Source: Candidatus Bathyarchaeota archaeon (GTDB lineage Archaea > Thermoproteota > Bathyarchaeia > Bathyarchaeales > Bathycorpusculaceae). From it: a stretch of DNA of 42,875 nucleotides. The stretch covers positions 1 to 42,875 of the forward strand of contig JANXDU010000005.1 in NCBI GenBank assembly GCA_025059195.1, written 5' to 3'. The notes beneath the pieces are model-generated. The model had not been told where the DNA came from and did no database searches. It worked only from the letters and a program-made list of their open reading frames with translations. The stretch's first letter is position 1, and every line of letters begins with the position of its first letter. Shown piece by piece: positions 8,820 to 16,667 of the stretch. Both the position numbers and the translations under genes were made by a program.

Positions 8820-9293
8820 ATGAAAAGGGTTGAAGTTCGTATCAAGGTGCCTTTCGGCGAAATAGTCATAGAAGGTGAAACGCCTCAAGACATCTTAAGC
8901 CTAATGGAGGCTTTCCCAAAAGACTTTGTGGAAAACGTTTCCAATCTGGTGACAAGCAAAATTGTTCCGTCGGCGGCAGCCCAGCTTAAAGGCATAATAG
9001 AGTTCACCACTGATGGGCCGGTGCTTATAGCCCGTGAGAAACTCACACATTACGAGGCCATTGGGCTAATCCTATACGCTTCAGATGGACGGCAGAACAC
9101 TGCCGCTCAAATCCAGAAGCTTCTCGAATACAGCGGAATAAAATGCATGGTGCCAGCCCGCCTAAACGAGATGGTTAAACGAGGCCAAGTCTTCAAGCCA
9201 GATCCGGGTAGACCAGAGTTCAAGCTGACGGTTCAGGGCGAGAAGTGGATTGAAGAGGAAGTCCTAGCCAAACTTAGAGGGATGATGGCGTGA
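8820..9293 (+). CDS. Paralogue family member B: beta-hairpin/winged-helix protein
   Basis: This unknown 157-residue protein is second of the tandem trio. It keeps the N-terminal module (VEVRIKVPFGEIVIEGETPQ, about residues 4-23) followed by a helix. Its C-terminal half differs from member A but matches member C. Shared features are Pro-x-Leu-Ile then Glu-Lys-Leu-Thr and a Glu (PVLIAREKLTHYEA, about 65-78), a Leu-rich helix, and Arg-Leu-x-Glu-Met-Val-Lys-x-Gly near 115-123, then a wing-like RPEFKLTVQG. It is probably a winged-helix fold. The ATG lies 6 nt after gene A, and the stop overlaps the next gene as GTGA at 9290-9293, so A, B and C should be co-translated. No enzyme motif is visible. 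Confidence 0.82.
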   Translation: MKRVEVRIKVPFGEIVIEGETPQDILSLMEAFPKDFVENVSNLVTSKIVPSAAAQLKGIIEFTTDGPVLIAREKLTHYEAIGLILYASDGRQNTAAQIQKLLEYSGIKCMVPARLNEMVKRGQVFKPDPGRPEFKLTVQGEKWIEEEVLAKLRGMMA

Positions 9294-9802
9294 CCAGCCA
9301 GCAGCAGCCTTTAACAGTTCACGTGAAGTATGGCGACGTGGAGTACACTTTTTCCGGCAGCCTTGAAGAGGTCTGGCATGCTCTGAACCGATTCTTCGCC
9401 GAGCACGCCCCCACGTTTCAGATTGCTAGGACGCTGGTTTTGAATGTCGACTTGCAGAGGCTTGTGGAAGACTGTAGGGGTCTGATTGGGTTTGCAGATA
9501 ATGCGCCGCACTTGCTTGTTCCGAAGGAGAAGCTGACGGACAATGAGACTTTAGCTTTGCATCTCCTAGCCGTCCACCTGGGGTTTAGGCTTGGCATTCT
9601 AAAAACGGATGTGCTTTCGCGGGAAGAGCTTCAAGCGAAGCTTGGCAAAAACCCAAAGATCACTAGCACCCGCCTCGGTGAACTTGTAAAGGCAGGAATT
9701 GCCGAAAAAACAAGCGAGGGCGGATACCGCATGACAAGCTTCGGCCTAGTCCAAATGCAGAGGGAATGGCTTCCAAAAATCAAAGCGAAGCTAGGCTTAT
9801 AA
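9290..9802 (+). CDS. Paralogue family member C: beta-hairpin/winged-helix protein
   Basis: This unknown 170-residue protein is third of the tandem trio. The N-terminal module is present (LTVHVKYGDVEYTFSGSLEE, about residues 8-27). The middle carries the B-like block HLLVPKEKLTDNETLAL (about 74-90). The C-terminal part has TSTRLGELVKAGIAEKTSEG and a GYRMTSFG wing (about 125-155), like the Arg-Leu-x-Glu-x-Val-Lys-x-Gly of member B. The GTG start overlaps gene B's stop by 4 nt, indicating coupling. The stop overlaps convergently by 6 nt with the SPOUT methyltransferase gene on the other strand. A DNA- or RNA-binding subunit is the simplest guess, made from the winged-helix-like pattern only. Confidence 0.82.
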   Translation: MTSQQQPLTVHVKYGDVEYTFSGSLEEVWHALNRFFAEHAPTFQIARTLVLNVDLQRLVEDCRGLIGFADNAPHLLVPKEKLTDNETLALHLLAVHLGFRLGILKTDVLSREELQAKLGKNPKITSTRLGELVKAGIAEKTSEGGYRMTSFGLVQMQREWLPKIKAKLGL

Positions 9803-10411
9803 CTCGCCCTTAAGAAGCCTTTCTTCGTCCTTGACGATTTCATTTGAACAGAGATATGCCACAAGCCTCTGGCTTATGAGGGGTTTTCCATCTCGCAATG
9901 GATAAGCGTATGGAAGATAGACTTCTCCATGCCCGTTGAGCTTCAACGTTAAACCCTTCTTGACGGGTATAGCCTCTAATGGTGTTCCTTCGCTGACAAG
10001 CATCGCCACGTAAACAGCACCATCAATGGAGAACTGCCACCGGCCAATGTGGCGCACCATCGCCTTCGGAAAACGTTTTGTCAAAAGCTTTCTTGTTCTG
10101 CCCTTCGGCGGATGGTCGCCCAAGATCCCACCGACGATAACGGCCTCTTTACCCGCAAAGTCTTCTGGTTTCAGCGGATGCTCAGCCTTTGGGTCTAGGA
10201 TTATGACTTTCCCGTGGTTGAAGATTTCCGCCGCGCTTTTCTCTTCAACCATGCCGAACCTTGAAAGCAGTTGCCATTCGCCCGTCTTTTTGACGTTTGT
10301 GAACATTAGGCGGTCTTTACCCACAATTTCTGATACGTGTTCATATTCAAAGATGAGCCACTTTCCAAGTTCTGGCTCTAGATGTTCAATGACAAAGATG
10401 AGCTTCGTCAC
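9797..10411 (-). CDS. SFM1-like SPOUT methyltransferase (DUF431 family)
   Basis: This 204-residue protein matches the DUF431 / predicted SAM-dependent methyltransferase family, whose yeast member SFM1 methylates an arginine of ribosomal protein Rps3. Visible features are the N-terminal IFVIEHLEPELGKWLIFEYEH segment, a central VIVGGILGDHPPKGRTRKL loop typical of the SPOUT trefoil-knot SAM site (about residues 92-112), and a late block rich in conserved aromatic and Pro residues (VYLPYAYPLRDGKPLIS). The start is GTG. It lies 20 nt downstream of oligoendopeptidase F on the same strand and probably shares its transcript. The substrate in this organism (protein arginine or RNA) is not decided by sequence; a ribosome-related role is inferred from the yeast homologue. 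Confidence 0.83.
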   Translation of the reverse strand: MTKLIFVIEHLEPELGKWLIFEYEHVSEIVGKDRLMFTNVKKTGEWQLLSRFGMVEEKSAAEIFNHGKVIILDPKAEHPLKPEDFAGKEAVIVGGILGDHPPKGRTRKLLTKRFPKAMVRHIGRWQFSIDGAVYVAMLVSEGTPLEAIPVKKGLTLKLNGHGEVYLPYAYPLRDGKPLISQRLVAYLCSNEIVKDEERLLKGEL

Positions 10412-10431
10412 TTTACAGTCGCCTAGTCCAT

Positions 10432-12225
10432 CTAGAAGTTTTGTTTAGCGATTTCTTCCAGTTGTTTTAGGAAGTGTTCATATTGCCCTATGCCTATTTG
10501 CCAGAACTCCTTCTTTGTTGTGTCATAGCCCGCTATCTTGGCTATCTCAGCTGGGGATAAGCTTCCGCCAGCAGCCAGCATCTGCTTCATTTTTGGGACG
10601 AAGGCTTTTTCCTCCGCCAAGTATTTCTGGTATAGTGCGTAAACGAAGAGTTGCGCGTACACGTAGGGGTAATTGTAGAAGCGGAAGTTCGCCATATAAT
10701 AATGTGGTGTGATACTCCATTCGGAGAGCATTTCGTTGAACCATTCCACAGCGTCGCCGTAAACCTTGTCTCGAGCTGCTACCCAAAGGCGGCAAACAGC
10801 CTCATGGCTTAAGTATTCGCCCCGCTTAACAGCGTCGTAGGCGGACTGTTCAAACCACGCGCGGGCTGTCACACTGAAGATCACGCGGCCGGCGCCATCC
10901 AAAACTCGGCAGAGGACTACTTTTCGCTCCGTGTCTGTTTTTGCCTCTTTAAGTAGCAAGTCTGTTAGCAGCAGTTCGCCGAATATGGAGGCTGTTTCCG
11001 CTACAACCATGGGAATCCGCGTGTTCAGCATGGTTTGGCTTCTATAGCAGTAATAGTCGTGAACCGCGTGGCCAAGCTCATGTGCCAACGTGTACAAGTC
11101 GTTGAGTCGTCCGTTAAAGCTTTGAAGGATGTAGGCTGTCTTGCCATTATACCACCCAGCGCAGAAGGCACCATGTTGCTTGCCATATCGTGGCGTAGCG
11201 TCTATGTGCCTTCGCTGGAACATATCTTTCACTGGATAGGCGTATTCTTTGTCGAAGCTTTCGTAAGCTTTTGTGACTAGGTCTCTGGCTTGCTCAAAGG
11301 TGAACTTCATGTCTGGGGCGTCCGGCAGAGGCGCAAGAATATCGTGGCATCCAAGCTTAGGCAAACCCATGAGTTTGGCTTTAAGCCTCAAATAGCGTTG
11401 GTATATGCCAACGTTTTCCTCCACCGCCCTTAGCAAGTTGTCTATGGTTTGCTGGTCTGTGTCGTTCACTATTAGGCTGGCTTCCATGGGCGAGCTGTAT
11501 TTGCGCCACTCGCAAACCGTAAGCCAGTCGTTGCAAATGTTGCGGAAAGCCGAGGCGAAAACTTCACCGTCTTTGCCGACGAGGCTGAAAACCGCCTTGT
11601 AGGCGGATTCGCGGGTCGCCCTGTCTGGATGCGAAAACAAGCCATAAGCGGCGCCAAAGGGCAGAAGCTTCTTTTCACCTTCAACTGTCACTTCGAACGT
11701 TCGAGTGTTAAGCCATTTGGCTTGAAACTCCTCCCAAGCGTAGACGCCAAACTGGTCCTTGTCAATTATGAGTTTTTCTTCGGTTTCTGAAAGCTGGTGG
11801 GGAACCATCCGCCGAAGCTTTTCAAGATAATGCCTGTAATTAGCTAAGGCTGGATCCGCTAGGAGTTCTGGCTTGTCGTAAACGAGTCTGCCCACCTCCA
11901 ACTCCAAGAAAGCCAAAAGTTTGCCAAGTTTGGCCTCAAGCTTCATCGCTCTATCATGAAGCTTTTGGGTTTCAGGCAAAGTCATGTTGGCCGCAAAAGA
12001 AAGCTCAGCAAAAAGAGTTACATCACGCAGCCTAGCCAAATAAGCCTCATACTCTTGAAGACACTTCGCCAACTCCGCAGCTGTTAAACTGCCAATTTTC
12101 CCATGATATTTGGCGGCAAACGCCTCAGCCATCGCCGACACTTCGTCCATGGCTTTCTGCACAGAAGCATCCGAAACGCTTGGAAAAATTTCAGATAGAT
12201 CCCAAACAACTTCGCCTCCAATCAT
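10432..12225 (-). CDS. pepF: Oligoendopeptidase F (M3 metallopeptidase)
   Basis: This 597-residue zinc metallopeptidase of family M3B degrades oligopeptides in the cytoplasm. The N-terminal helical domain covers about residues 1-200 (WDLSEIFPSVSDASVQKAMD). The catalytic domain carries the zinc motif HELGH within YTLAHELGHAVHDYY near residue 390, and the third zinc ligand Glu in VVAETASIFGELLL about 25 residues later. The expected Tyr/His-rich C-terminal substrate segment (SITPHYYMANFRFYNYPYVYAQ) follows. There is no signal peptide. Length is normal. It is preceded by a 134-nt gap downstream of the wHTH gene at 12360-12764 and followed 20 nt later by the SFM1-like gene. The call is secure. Confidence 0.96.
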   Translation of the reverse strand: MIGGEVVWDLSEIFPSVSDASVQKAMDEVSAMAEAFAAKYHGKIGSLTAAELAKCLQEYEAYLARLRDVTLFAELSFAANMTLPETQKLHDRAMKLEAKLGKLLAFLELEVGRLVYDKPELLADPALANYRHYLEKLRRMVPHQLSETEEKLIIDKDQFGVYAWEEFQAKWLNTRTFEVTVEGEKKLLPFGAAYGLFSHPDRATRESAYKAVFSLVGKDGEVFASAFRNICNDWLTVCEWRKYSSPMEASLIVNDTDQQTIDNLLRAVEENVGIYQRYLRLKAKLMGLPKLGCHDILAPLPDAPDMKFTFEQARDLVTKAYESFDKEYAYPVKDMFQRRHIDATPRYGKQHGAFCAGWYNGKTAYILQSFNGRLNDLYTLAHELGHAVHDYYCYRSQTMLNTRIPMVVAETASIFGELLLTDLLLKEAKTDTERKVVLCRVLDGAGRVIFSVTARAWFEQSAYDAVKRGEYLSHEAVCRLWVAARDKVYGDAVEWFNEMLSEWSITPHYYMANFRFYNYPYVYAQLFVYALYQKYLAEEKAFVPKMKQMLAAGGSLSPAEIAKIAGYDTTKKEFWQIGIGQYEHFLKQLEEIAKQNF

Positions 12226-12359
12226 AACCGTTCACCACCTACACACGGAACACCAAAAGTAGGCAACGACGGAATTTAAGCCTTAATCCACGGTAGGGTG
12301 GAGATCTTGAAAGCTAGTAAAATCTCGCCAAAAATGGTTGAAAGTCTAGCTAAAAATTA

Positions 12360-12764
12360 CTATGGTGGCCTTTTTTGGGCGTATTGGTATCTGCGGGGTT
12401 TTCCGTCGCGTGTGAGTATGCCGTCTTTGACTAGGTCGATTAGTGCGTGGGCTACCGCCGTTCTATCGTAGTGGTATCCTCGTTTTGCCATTTCCGTGTG
12501 GACTTCGCTTAGGGTTTTTGGCGTTTTGAACCATCCTTCCTCCCAGAGTTTTTGGATAATGCTTTTACATGTTTCTGCTCTTGGTGGTGGGGGTGCGCGT
12601 TCAGCTATTGGCGTGGTGGGCGCTTGTTTTAGTTTTTCTGTTATTGTGGAAAGGATGCGGTCTACGGCCGATTGTAGTTGGTCTTCTTGGCATTCTATTT
12701 CGATTTCTATTTCGCCTATTCGCATTTTTAGGCGGATGGGTGGTTTTGTGCTGTTTTGTGTCAA
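12360..12764 (-). CDS. Paralogue family member D: beta-hairpin/winged-helix protein
   Basis: This unknown 134-residue protein is a distant copy of member A. The N-terminal module (PIRLKMRIGEIEIEIECQED, about residues 8-27) is followed by a helix, a Pro-rich linker (about 48-63), and a C-terminal winged-helix-like part (about 66-130). That part contains CKSIIQKLWEEGWFKTPKTL, AVAHALIDLVKDGIL and the wing RRYQYAQ. The Trp-x-Lys-x-x-x-Thr-x-x-Glu pattern and Leu-Val-x-x-Gly match member A. The TTG start has an aggtga ribosome site 6 nt upstream. It diverges from the NurA-HerA operon across a 92-nt intergenic region and is upstream of pepF on the same strand. It may regulate or partner one of these, which is untested inference. 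Confidence 0.8.
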   Translation of the reverse strand: MTQNSTKPPIRLKMRIGEIEIEIECQEDQLQSAVDRILSTITEKLKQAPTTPIAERAPPPPRAETCKSIIQKLWEEGWFKTPKTLSEVHTEMAKRGYHYDRTAVAHALIDLVKDGILTRDGKPRRYQYAQKRPP

Positions 12765-12813
12765 TTTTTCACCTTATTGAATATTGAATTGCGCATCTTG
12801 TTCATGCACAACA

Positions 12814-12821
12814 TTTATATA
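12814..12821 (+). promoter_or_regulatory. TATA box of the NurA-HerA operon
   Basis: The sequence tttatata lies in the 92-nt divergent intergenic region. It would place transcription start near 12841-12846, about 15-20 nt before the GTG at 12860. Its reverse complement could also serve the divergent gene at 12764, about 50 nt away. Confidence 0.6.
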
Positions 12822-12859
12822 CCTCTTCCGCTCAAACAACTGCATGTTGGTGAATCTTG

Positions 12860-13951
12860 GTGATTGAACAATACACTATAACAACAACATCAAAATATAA
12901 TTTTCCACAAAACCCCATAGACACCGCACTTCCCCAACGATTCATAGAACTAAGCCTCCACTCGCTCAAGCAAGTACAAAACCAAACCATTCAACTAAAC
13001 CAACAAACCATTCAACAACCACTCAACAGCCAAGAAACCCTCATCGCCCAGCAGTCAAATCCGCCAACCCTTCCCATACCATTAATCCCGAAACCAGAGC
13101 CGCCAACCACTATAGCCGCCGTAGACACATCCAGCATAAAACTCGGTGAAACAAGCAAAGGCATAATAGTCGCCGTCCGCGGGACCACCGTATGGAAAAG
13201 AGCCAAAAACTATGCTTACCTACGGGTTGGCCCCTTCATATTCCACATAACCGAAGACAACATTCAAGAAGTCTACAACGCCCTACTGAAGGCGTATTTT
13301 CCAGAACAAAATCCGCAAGCGTCGCCGGGCTTCCTCCAAATTCCGGTGCGAATGGCAAACCTATTGGAACGGTGGCTGCAATTCTCCTTAGCCAAAACCA
13401 TGAGCAACAGCTTAATCCTCTTCGATGGTTCTTTAACCGCTGGAACCCCCGACACACCGGCTCATCAGCTTAGGGAAATTTTGGCGACTGCCAGAAGCAT
13501 GGGCAACACAGTTTTAGCGTTCACAAAAGTGACGACACTACGGTTTAACGGTTGCCTATTAACGGAAGCCTTTCCAGCTTATAGGCCGCCCTGCCTAATA
13601 GCGGTAGCAAACATCAAGCCAAAACCGCCTTTAACGCTTTTGGGCGAAGTTCACGTGGCGAAACTAGCCAGGGGCAATTATGCCTTCCGTCTAGACATAG
13701 ACCGCGAAGTCCCAGCTCCAAAACGCGTGGAAGCCGTTGAAAGGCTTTTGGGAAATGATTTGATAACGCAGGGCTATCCGGAAACACTTCGGCTGGCGCA
13801 TATACTGTGCACTTTCACGGCTAACGAGGTTATAGCTATGCAACATTTCATCCAGCACCGCTACCGCCTAAAAATCATCGATCGCCCGGACATGCATAGG
13901 CTTTTGTTTGGGCCCTTTGGAAAGGGGGAAATCCACCATGAGATTGTATAG
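12860..13951 (+). CDS. nurA: NurA 5'-3' nuclease-domain protein
   Basis: NurA is the nuclease that works with the HerA translocase in DNA end resection. This 363-residue protein shows the first acidic metal ligand in IAAVDTSS (Asp near residue 89). A second catalytic block is LILFDGSLTAG (about 190-200), followed later by TKVTTLRF and the C-terminal LAHILCTFTANEV segment. HerA lies directly downstream with a 14-nt overlap, the canonical partner order. The first ~80 residues are unusual, being rich in Gln, Asn, Ser and Pro and apparently disordered. TTG at 12857 is also possible, but GTG at 12860 sits 7 nt after a ggtg ribosome site. Family call is good; the N-terminal extension is the odd point. 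Confidence 0.88.
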   Translation: MIEQYTITTTSKYNFPQNPIDTALPQRFIELSLHSLKQVQNQTIQLNQQTIQQPLNSQETLIAQQSNPPTLPIPLIPKPEPPTTIAAVDTSSIKLGETSKGIIVAVRGTTVWKRAKNYAYLRVGPFIFHITEDNIQEVYNALLKAYFPEQNPQASPGFLQIPVRMANLLERWLQFSLAKTMSNSLILFDGSLTAGTPDTPAHQLREILATARSMGNTVLAFTKVTTLRFNGCLLTEAFPAYRPPCLIAVANIKPKPPLTLLGEVHVAKLARGNYAFRLDIDREVPAPKRVEAVERLLGNDLITQGYPETLRLAHILCTFTANEVIAMQHFIQHRYRLKIIDRPDMHRLLFGPFGKGEIHHEIV

Positions 13952-15398
13952 GAAAGAGGGCAACATAATAGAGATCCTAAGCTTTCCAAACGAAAACGTA
14001 GAGAAGGGCGACTACCTTCTTATAGAGAACGGGGAATCCCAAAAGGCGCTTATAGCCCAGGTCATAGACGTGCAGTTCGCCAACATACCCGGTGTTTTAG
14101 AGGAACTTCTGCGAAGCCTTCCAGACGGGGGAGGCTTAATTCAAGGCGAAGATGTGGATCCTCTGGAAATTGCACCCCACATAACGTATATCCAAGATTC
14201 AAGGCTTTTAATTTGTAAAATCCGCGCCACCGTGGAAGGCGAAGCCTTAAGCCCAAGCACTTCGTGGCTTCCTTCGCGGTCGCAGTCTTCGGTTAGGAAG
14301 CTTCCCATCTCCATGCTTCTTAAGCTTGCAAGAGTTGACGGCAACCTTCCCATAACACTAGGCGTAACAAAAGAGAATTCCCTTTTAACCATAGACGCTT
14401 CCTCGCTGGATGGACGGCTAAACATTATTACGGGAAAAAAGGAGACGGGCAAGTCTCACCTTTCAAAGCTTTTGATCACAAGTCTCCTTCAGTATAAGGC
14501 TGTGGTGGTTGTTTTAGACTTGAACGGTGAATATGCTGGTTTGGGTTTAACATCTGACGGAAAACGCAACGCCTACTACAACAAAATCCACGTTTTAACG
14601 CCTTCGCAAAACTTTAAGGTCGCCCTAAAGCAGCTCCACCTAAACGTTATATTAAATATTCTCATTCACGCCTTGCATTTGCCGGGCACCTCCGCCCGAG
14701 AATTCCGTCGAATATGGCAGTTTCTAAAAGAAAAAGACAGCTTAACGTTGCACGAGTTAGGTGAGGCTATTCGCAACTGGAACTGCAACCAAAACGTGCG
14801 CGATGCGCTTTTCAGCCGCTATTACGCGTTGGTGAATTCTGGCTTTTTCACCGACAACCCGGCGGAGGCCACTTTGCTGGAGGAGTGCCTAATTAAGGCG
14901 AGGGAGGAGGGCGGCGCCATAATCGTTAATTTGCGGAACACTTCGCCCATAGACCGCCAAATAGTCGTTGAATACGTTTTGGGCAAGCTTGTCGAGCTTT
15001 TGACAAGCTGGAGGCTTAAAGCTGTTTTCCTATTCGCCGAAGAAGCCCACCTATATTTACGTGAAACCTATTGGGACGACGTTGTGACGCGGATGCGTCA
15101 CTTTGGAATATTCACAACCTTTATAACAAACCAGCCGGACACCATCCGCGAGAACATTTACCGCCAAGCCGACAACATATTCCTATTCAACTTCACCAAC
15201 GAACACGATTTGGAAGTGGTTTCCAGAGCAGCACGCGTGGACGCGGAAACTGTCAAATCCATAGCTCGCGATTTGCCGCCGCACCATTGCCTTGTGCTGG
15301 GCAAAGTGGTTCGAGATTTTCCAATAGTCGTTAAGGTTCGGGCTTTAGACGTCAAAACCATGGGCGAAACAAGGCTCTTCTTTAAAGAAGTTAACTAA
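13938..15398 (+). CDS. herA: HerA-type DNA translocase ATPase
   Basis: HerA is a hexameric FtsK/VirB4-like ATPase that pumps DNA for NurA (and Mre11-Rad50) during end processing. The 486-residue product has an N-terminal HAS beta-barrel (about residues 1-100). The Walker A GKKETGKS is at 166-173, with the following VVVLDLNGEY strand. A Walker B region FLFAEEAHLYL lies near 365-375 with Glu where Asp is usual, and a sensor-like TTFITNQPDTI is near 395. The C-terminal DLPPHHCLVLGKVV region is typical of the family. The frame opens upstream at TTG 13908, but the ATG at 13938 has a strong aaggggga ribosome site. It overlaps nurA's stop by 14 nt. Confidence 0.92.
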   Translation: MRLYRKEGNIIEILSFPNENVEKGDYLLIENGESQKALIAQVIDVQFANIPGVLEELLRSLPDGGGLIQGEDVDPLEIAPHITYIQDSRLLICKIRATVEGEALSPSTSWLPSRSQSSVRKLPISMLLKLARVDGNLPITLGVTKENSLLTIDASSLDGRLNIITGKKETGKSHLSKLLITSLLQYKAVVVVLDLNGEYAGLGLTSDGKRNAYYNKIHVLTPSQNFKVALKQLHLNVILNILIHALHLPGTSAREFRRIWQFLKEKDSLTLHELGEAIRNWNCNQNVRDALFSRYYALVNSGFFTDNPAEATLLEECLIKAREEGGAIIVNLRNTSPIDRQIVVEYVLGKLVELLTSWRLKAVFLFAEEAHLYLRETYWDDVVTRMRHFGIFTTFITNQPDTIRENIYRQADNIFLFNFTNEHDLEVVSRAARVDAETVKSIARDLPPHHCLVLGKVVRDFPIVVKVRALDVKTMGETRLFFKEVN

Positions 15399-15441
15399 AT
15401 TTGGCTGGTTTGTTGTTTTGTAAAAAAGGGTGGGATGAAAC

Positions 15442-15449
15442 TTTTATAT
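15442..15449 (+). promoter_or_regulatory. TATA box of the Sm-like protein gene
   Basis: The sequence ttttatat predicts transcription start near 15470. It covers the in-frame ATG at 15448, which therefore cannot be the translation start and supports ATG 15499 instead. Confidence 0.6.
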
Positions 15450-15498
15450 GCAACATTTGCGTGGATTATGCTTAGGTTGCCTCCTTCAAGGTGCTGTT

Positions 15499-15735
15499 AT
15501 GGAGCCAAGCAAGAAGCCTTTGAACGTTCTTGTTAAGCAGTTAAACGCGCATATTGCCGTTGTTTTAAAGAATGGTTGCGAGTATAGGGGTAAGATGGTT
15601 AAGTGTGATGGACACATGAATATTCTGTTGGAAGGCGCAACTGAATGCCGGGAGGACCAGCCTATTGCCAACTACGGGAATGTTCTGCTTCGGGGCAACA
15701 ACATCCTCTACATAATTTTGGACTCTCTTAGGTAG
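15499..15735 (+). CDS. Sm-like (LSm) RNA-binding protein
   Basis: This 78-residue archaeal LSm protein forms oligomeric rings that bind U-rich RNA. The Sm1 motif spans about residues 10-50: NVLVKQLNAHIAVVLKNG, with the Gly-Lys-Met and the conserved KCDGHMNILLEGA (Asp-x-x-Met-Asn). The Sm2 motif follows (GNVLLRGNNILYIIL, about 60-75, in place of the usual Arg-Gly-x-x-Ile/Val). Length and motif order are normal for the family. The ATG at 15499 is preferred over upstream ATG 15448 because a TATA box overlaps the latter. The gene ends convergently with RIO2, overlapping by 8 nt. Neighbouring RIO2 and HerA fit a housekeeping nucleic-acid context. Confidence 0.93.
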   Translation: MEPSKKPLNVLVKQLNAHIAVVLKNGCEYRGKMVKCDGHMNILLEGATECREDQPIANYGNVLLRGNNILYIILDSLR

Positions 15736-16621
15736 GAGGCTTTCGCCCCTTGCCCGTTACATAGGCTAGGGCTTCTTCTGTTTTGACCTCTAGCAGATGT
15801 TTTCGTTTGAAGTAGGCGATTATGTTTTCGATGTCTCGCTTTAAGAGTTGCTGGGCGTTCGGGTGTTCCTTAGTTACATATTGGGGCCAGTCGATTATGA
15901 GGATATGGGTGTCTGGTTTTAAGATGATGTTGTATTCGCTTAGGTCTGCGTGGATTACTCCAGCCTTCAAGTAGGCTTTTCGGATGTTGCCTAAAATTTC
16001 CAGAAGCACTCTCCGTGGGTTTGGGATTTCATGGTATTGGGCGAGTTCTGCGCCTTCTATGGCGTTCATGGCTATGGCGTGGCGGTTTTGGCTTATGGGT
16101 TTTGGAACAGCCACGCCCTTTGGATAAACAAGCATTAACGCTTCATACTCTTTTTCTGCTGCTTTTCTTGAACGGAGCAGCCAGTTTACGTCTTCCCTTG
16201 TCCAGTTTCTTTTTCGCCTTGTTTGGCGGAAGCTTATTCTGCCTAGGCGGTGGAACTTTATGGCTATGCGTTCGCCTGAGGGCGTTAAAGCGTCATATAC
16301 GTCGGCTTCTTTGCCCACGCCTAGTGGTTTGCCGAAAGCCTCTAGGATGCCGGCCTTTACGAAGGCGTTTATGACTAGGCAGTCGTAGCCCGCGTAGTTT
16401 AGGGTGTAACCCAAATAGGGCTGTTTTGTTTGGCTTATTAGGCGAAGCTTGTGGAGTTTTTCAAGGCGGAAGGTGGCTTCTTCCATGGTAAATTTGGAGT
16501 ATTTGACGATGACTTCTTTTGGCACGTATTCGTGTTTCGTCATGGCAGCTTCAATAACCTGCAATATGCGGAAGTCTTGGCTTTCAAGGTTTTTGAAGGC
16601 TTGAATGGCTTCGGCTGACAT
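15728..16621 (-). CDS. rio2: RIO2 atypical serine kinase/ATPase
   Basis: RIO2 acts in late small-subunit ribosome maturation. The 297-residue protein starts with the RIO2-specific N-terminal winged helix (about residues 15-90, FRILQVIEAAMTKHEYVP). The kinase part has a nucleotide loop GVGKEADVYDA (about 102-112), the catalytic Lys in RIAIKFHRLG (about 121), and the RIO flexible loop SFRQTRRKRNW. The catalytic loop is HADLSEYNI (about 224-232), and the metal Asp is in LIIDWPQ (about 245). Length is normal for archaeal RIO2, and the winged helix distinguishes it from RIO1. The gene shares a divergent upstream region with the GNAT at 16668 and overlaps the Sm-like gene's end by 8 nt. Confidence 0.96.
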   Translation of the reverse strand: MSAEAIQAFKNLESQDFRILQVIEAAMTKHEYVPKEVIVKYSKFTMEEATFRLEKLHKLRLISQTKQPYLGYTLNYAGYDCLVINAFVKAGILEAFGKPLGVGKEADVYDALTPSGERIAIKFHRLGRISFRQTRRKRNWTREDVNWLLRSRKAAEKEYEALMLVYPKGVAVPKPISQNRHAIAMNAIEGAELAQYHEIPNPRRVLLEILGNIRKAYLKAGVIHADLSEYNIILKPDTHILIIDWPQYVTKEHPNAQQLLKRDIENIIAYFKRKHLLEVKTEEALAYVTGKGRKPPT

Positions 16622-16667
16622 TCCTAATGCCTAAAATAGGCGCGAACGCTAATTAAACTATGCACTT

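Noticed and set aside
15448-15498. Longer start of the Sm-like protein
   Set aside because: The ATG lies within the TATA box, so it would precede the transcript, and the extra residues are not Sm-like.
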